NCBI RefSeq assembly: GCF_005886805.2
Contig: NZ_CP045430.1
Location: 1-64,000, forward strand
Length of the DNA: 64,000 nucleotides
Reading direction: 5' to 3'
DNA from: Pseudoalteromonas rubra
GTDB taxonomy: Bacteria > Pseudomonadota > Gammaproteobacteria > Enterobacterales > Alteromonadaceae
In this document: piece by piece, positions 63,489 to 64,000 of the stretch
Position numbering within the stretch: position 1 is the stretch's first letter
Layout of the letters: every line of letters starts with the position of its first letter
Program-made: the position numbers and the translations under genes
Notes under the pieces: model-generated
What the model saw: only the letters and a program-made list of their open reading frames with translations
The model's database searches: none
Told to the model about the DNA's origin: nothing

Positions 63489-64000
63489 ATGAAAACCAAA
63501 GTTCTAACAAGCGTAAAATACTCTTTGCTAGCATTGGGTGTCACAGCAGCACTCGGCACAGCACAGGCGTCTGAAACACAACGTGTCATTGTCACTGTTA
63601 AAGATTCTGCAGTAGCCAACACGCTTCCATTGCGTGTATCTGGTGCCGAACTTGCTCAATTCAAAGCACAAGGTCTTGCTAGCATAGCTACACAAGCCAA
63701 CGCCGAAGCAATTGAGACATTGACAAGCGTAAATGCGGTGGTCATGGAGCTAACTCCAGAGCAATTATCAGCTCTTGAAGCGAGCGGTAACGTTGCGTCA
63801 ATTGAAGTTGACCCTAAGCGTTATCTGCCACAGGTCACTGAGGGCTCTATAGTTCCACTTGCTGAATCTGTCCCATATGGTATCACCATGGTTCAGGCGA
63901 ACCAGGTAAGTGACAGCAGTGCGGGTAACAAAAAAGTCTGTATCATGGACACAGGTTATACACGTGGCCACCCAGATCTGCCAAATACAGGTGTGACTGG
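63489..64000 (+). CDS. Secreted S8 (subtilisin-like) serine protease, N-terminal part
   Basis: Starts with ATG at 63489 and runs off the window after about 170 codons. A signal peptide (KYSLLALGVTAALGTAQA) is followed by an I9-type propeptide-like region (TQRVIVTVKDSAV, MELTPEQLSALEASGNVASI, EVDPKRYLPQ) and the beginning of the catalytic domain with KKVCIMDTGYTRGHPDLPN, where the Asp of MDTG is the first triad residue. His and Ser lie beyond the window. Confidence 0.88.
   Translation, partial: MKTKVLTSVKYSLLALGVTAALGTAQASETQRVIVTVKDSAVANTLPLRVSGAELAQFKAQGLASIATQANAEAIETLTSVNAVVMELTPEQLSALEASGNVASIEVDPKRYLPQVTEGSIVPLAESVPYGITMVQANQVSDSSAGNKKVCIMDTGYTRGHPDLPNTGVT

Overview
The window reads as a chromosomal segment of a marine gammaproteobacterium of the Alteromonadales, most likely Pseudoalteromonas or a close relative. 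The evidence is the combination of ppnN beside xni, ilvIH, an argD/astC-astA-DUF1338 cluster, a NAD-type isocitrate dehydrogenase, several GGDEF/EAL proteins, large secreted proteins with GlyGly-CTERM tails, and a TonB-dependent receptor. Gene density is high, intergenic DNA is AT-rich, and no tRNA, rRNA, CRISPR array or prophage was seen. The only mobile element is the end of an IS4-family insertion sequence at the left edge. All names come from reading translated sequence; no database search was run.

Layout. 1-239 is the IS4-type end (transposase N-terminus plus terminal repeat). 281-9313 holds an M61 peptidase, divergent from a run with a coiled-coil diguanylate cyclase, ppnN, xni, a DUF3192 membrane protein, an unrecognised 561-aa protein and NAD-isocitrate dehydrogenase. 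9345-14914 has a secreted M6 metalloprotease and the ilvIH operon, which is preceded by a Val/Leu-rich leader peptide and an attenuator. 14960-24257 holds hupB, a repair cluster (LysR, alkyltransferase-like protein, DUF523/DUF1722, photolyase), a divergent RND efflux pair and rluF. 24443-27886 is a compact three-gene unit (EAL-HDOD protein, DUF418 membrane protein, periplasmic sugar-binding-like protein). 28044-40016 is a seven-gene glycogen operon read leftward: CBM48 protein, malQ, glgB, glgX, glgP, glgC, glgA. 40482-46225 has a GGDEF-EAL membrane protein, an Lrp-type regulator and arginine succinyltransferase pathway genes without astD, astB or astE. 46525-55966 is a mixed stretch: PPK2, DUF2252, RNase Z, AbgT transporter, GST, RhlE-type helicase, DapA-family enzyme and small unknowns. 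56188-64000 has a VPS10/Asp-box secreted protein, a TonB-dependent receptor, a cytochrome b562-like protein, a second periplasmic binding protein and the start of a secreted S8 protease.

How the parts work together. The glycogen operon covers ADP-glucose synthesis, chain elongation, branching, debranching, phosphorolysis and maltodextrin recycling. Three cyclic-di-GMP proteins (one cyclase, one EAL-HDOD, one GGDEF-EAL) point to surface or biofilm control. The secreted proteases, GlyGly-CTERM proteins and TonB receptor fit a particle-degrading marine lifestyle. The observations I would follow first are the EAL-HDOD/DUF418/binding-protein operon with its distant binding-protein paralogue, the ilvIH attenuator, the ribosome-site hairpin before the 54924 gene, and the terminator-like hairpin that abuts the transposase start codon.
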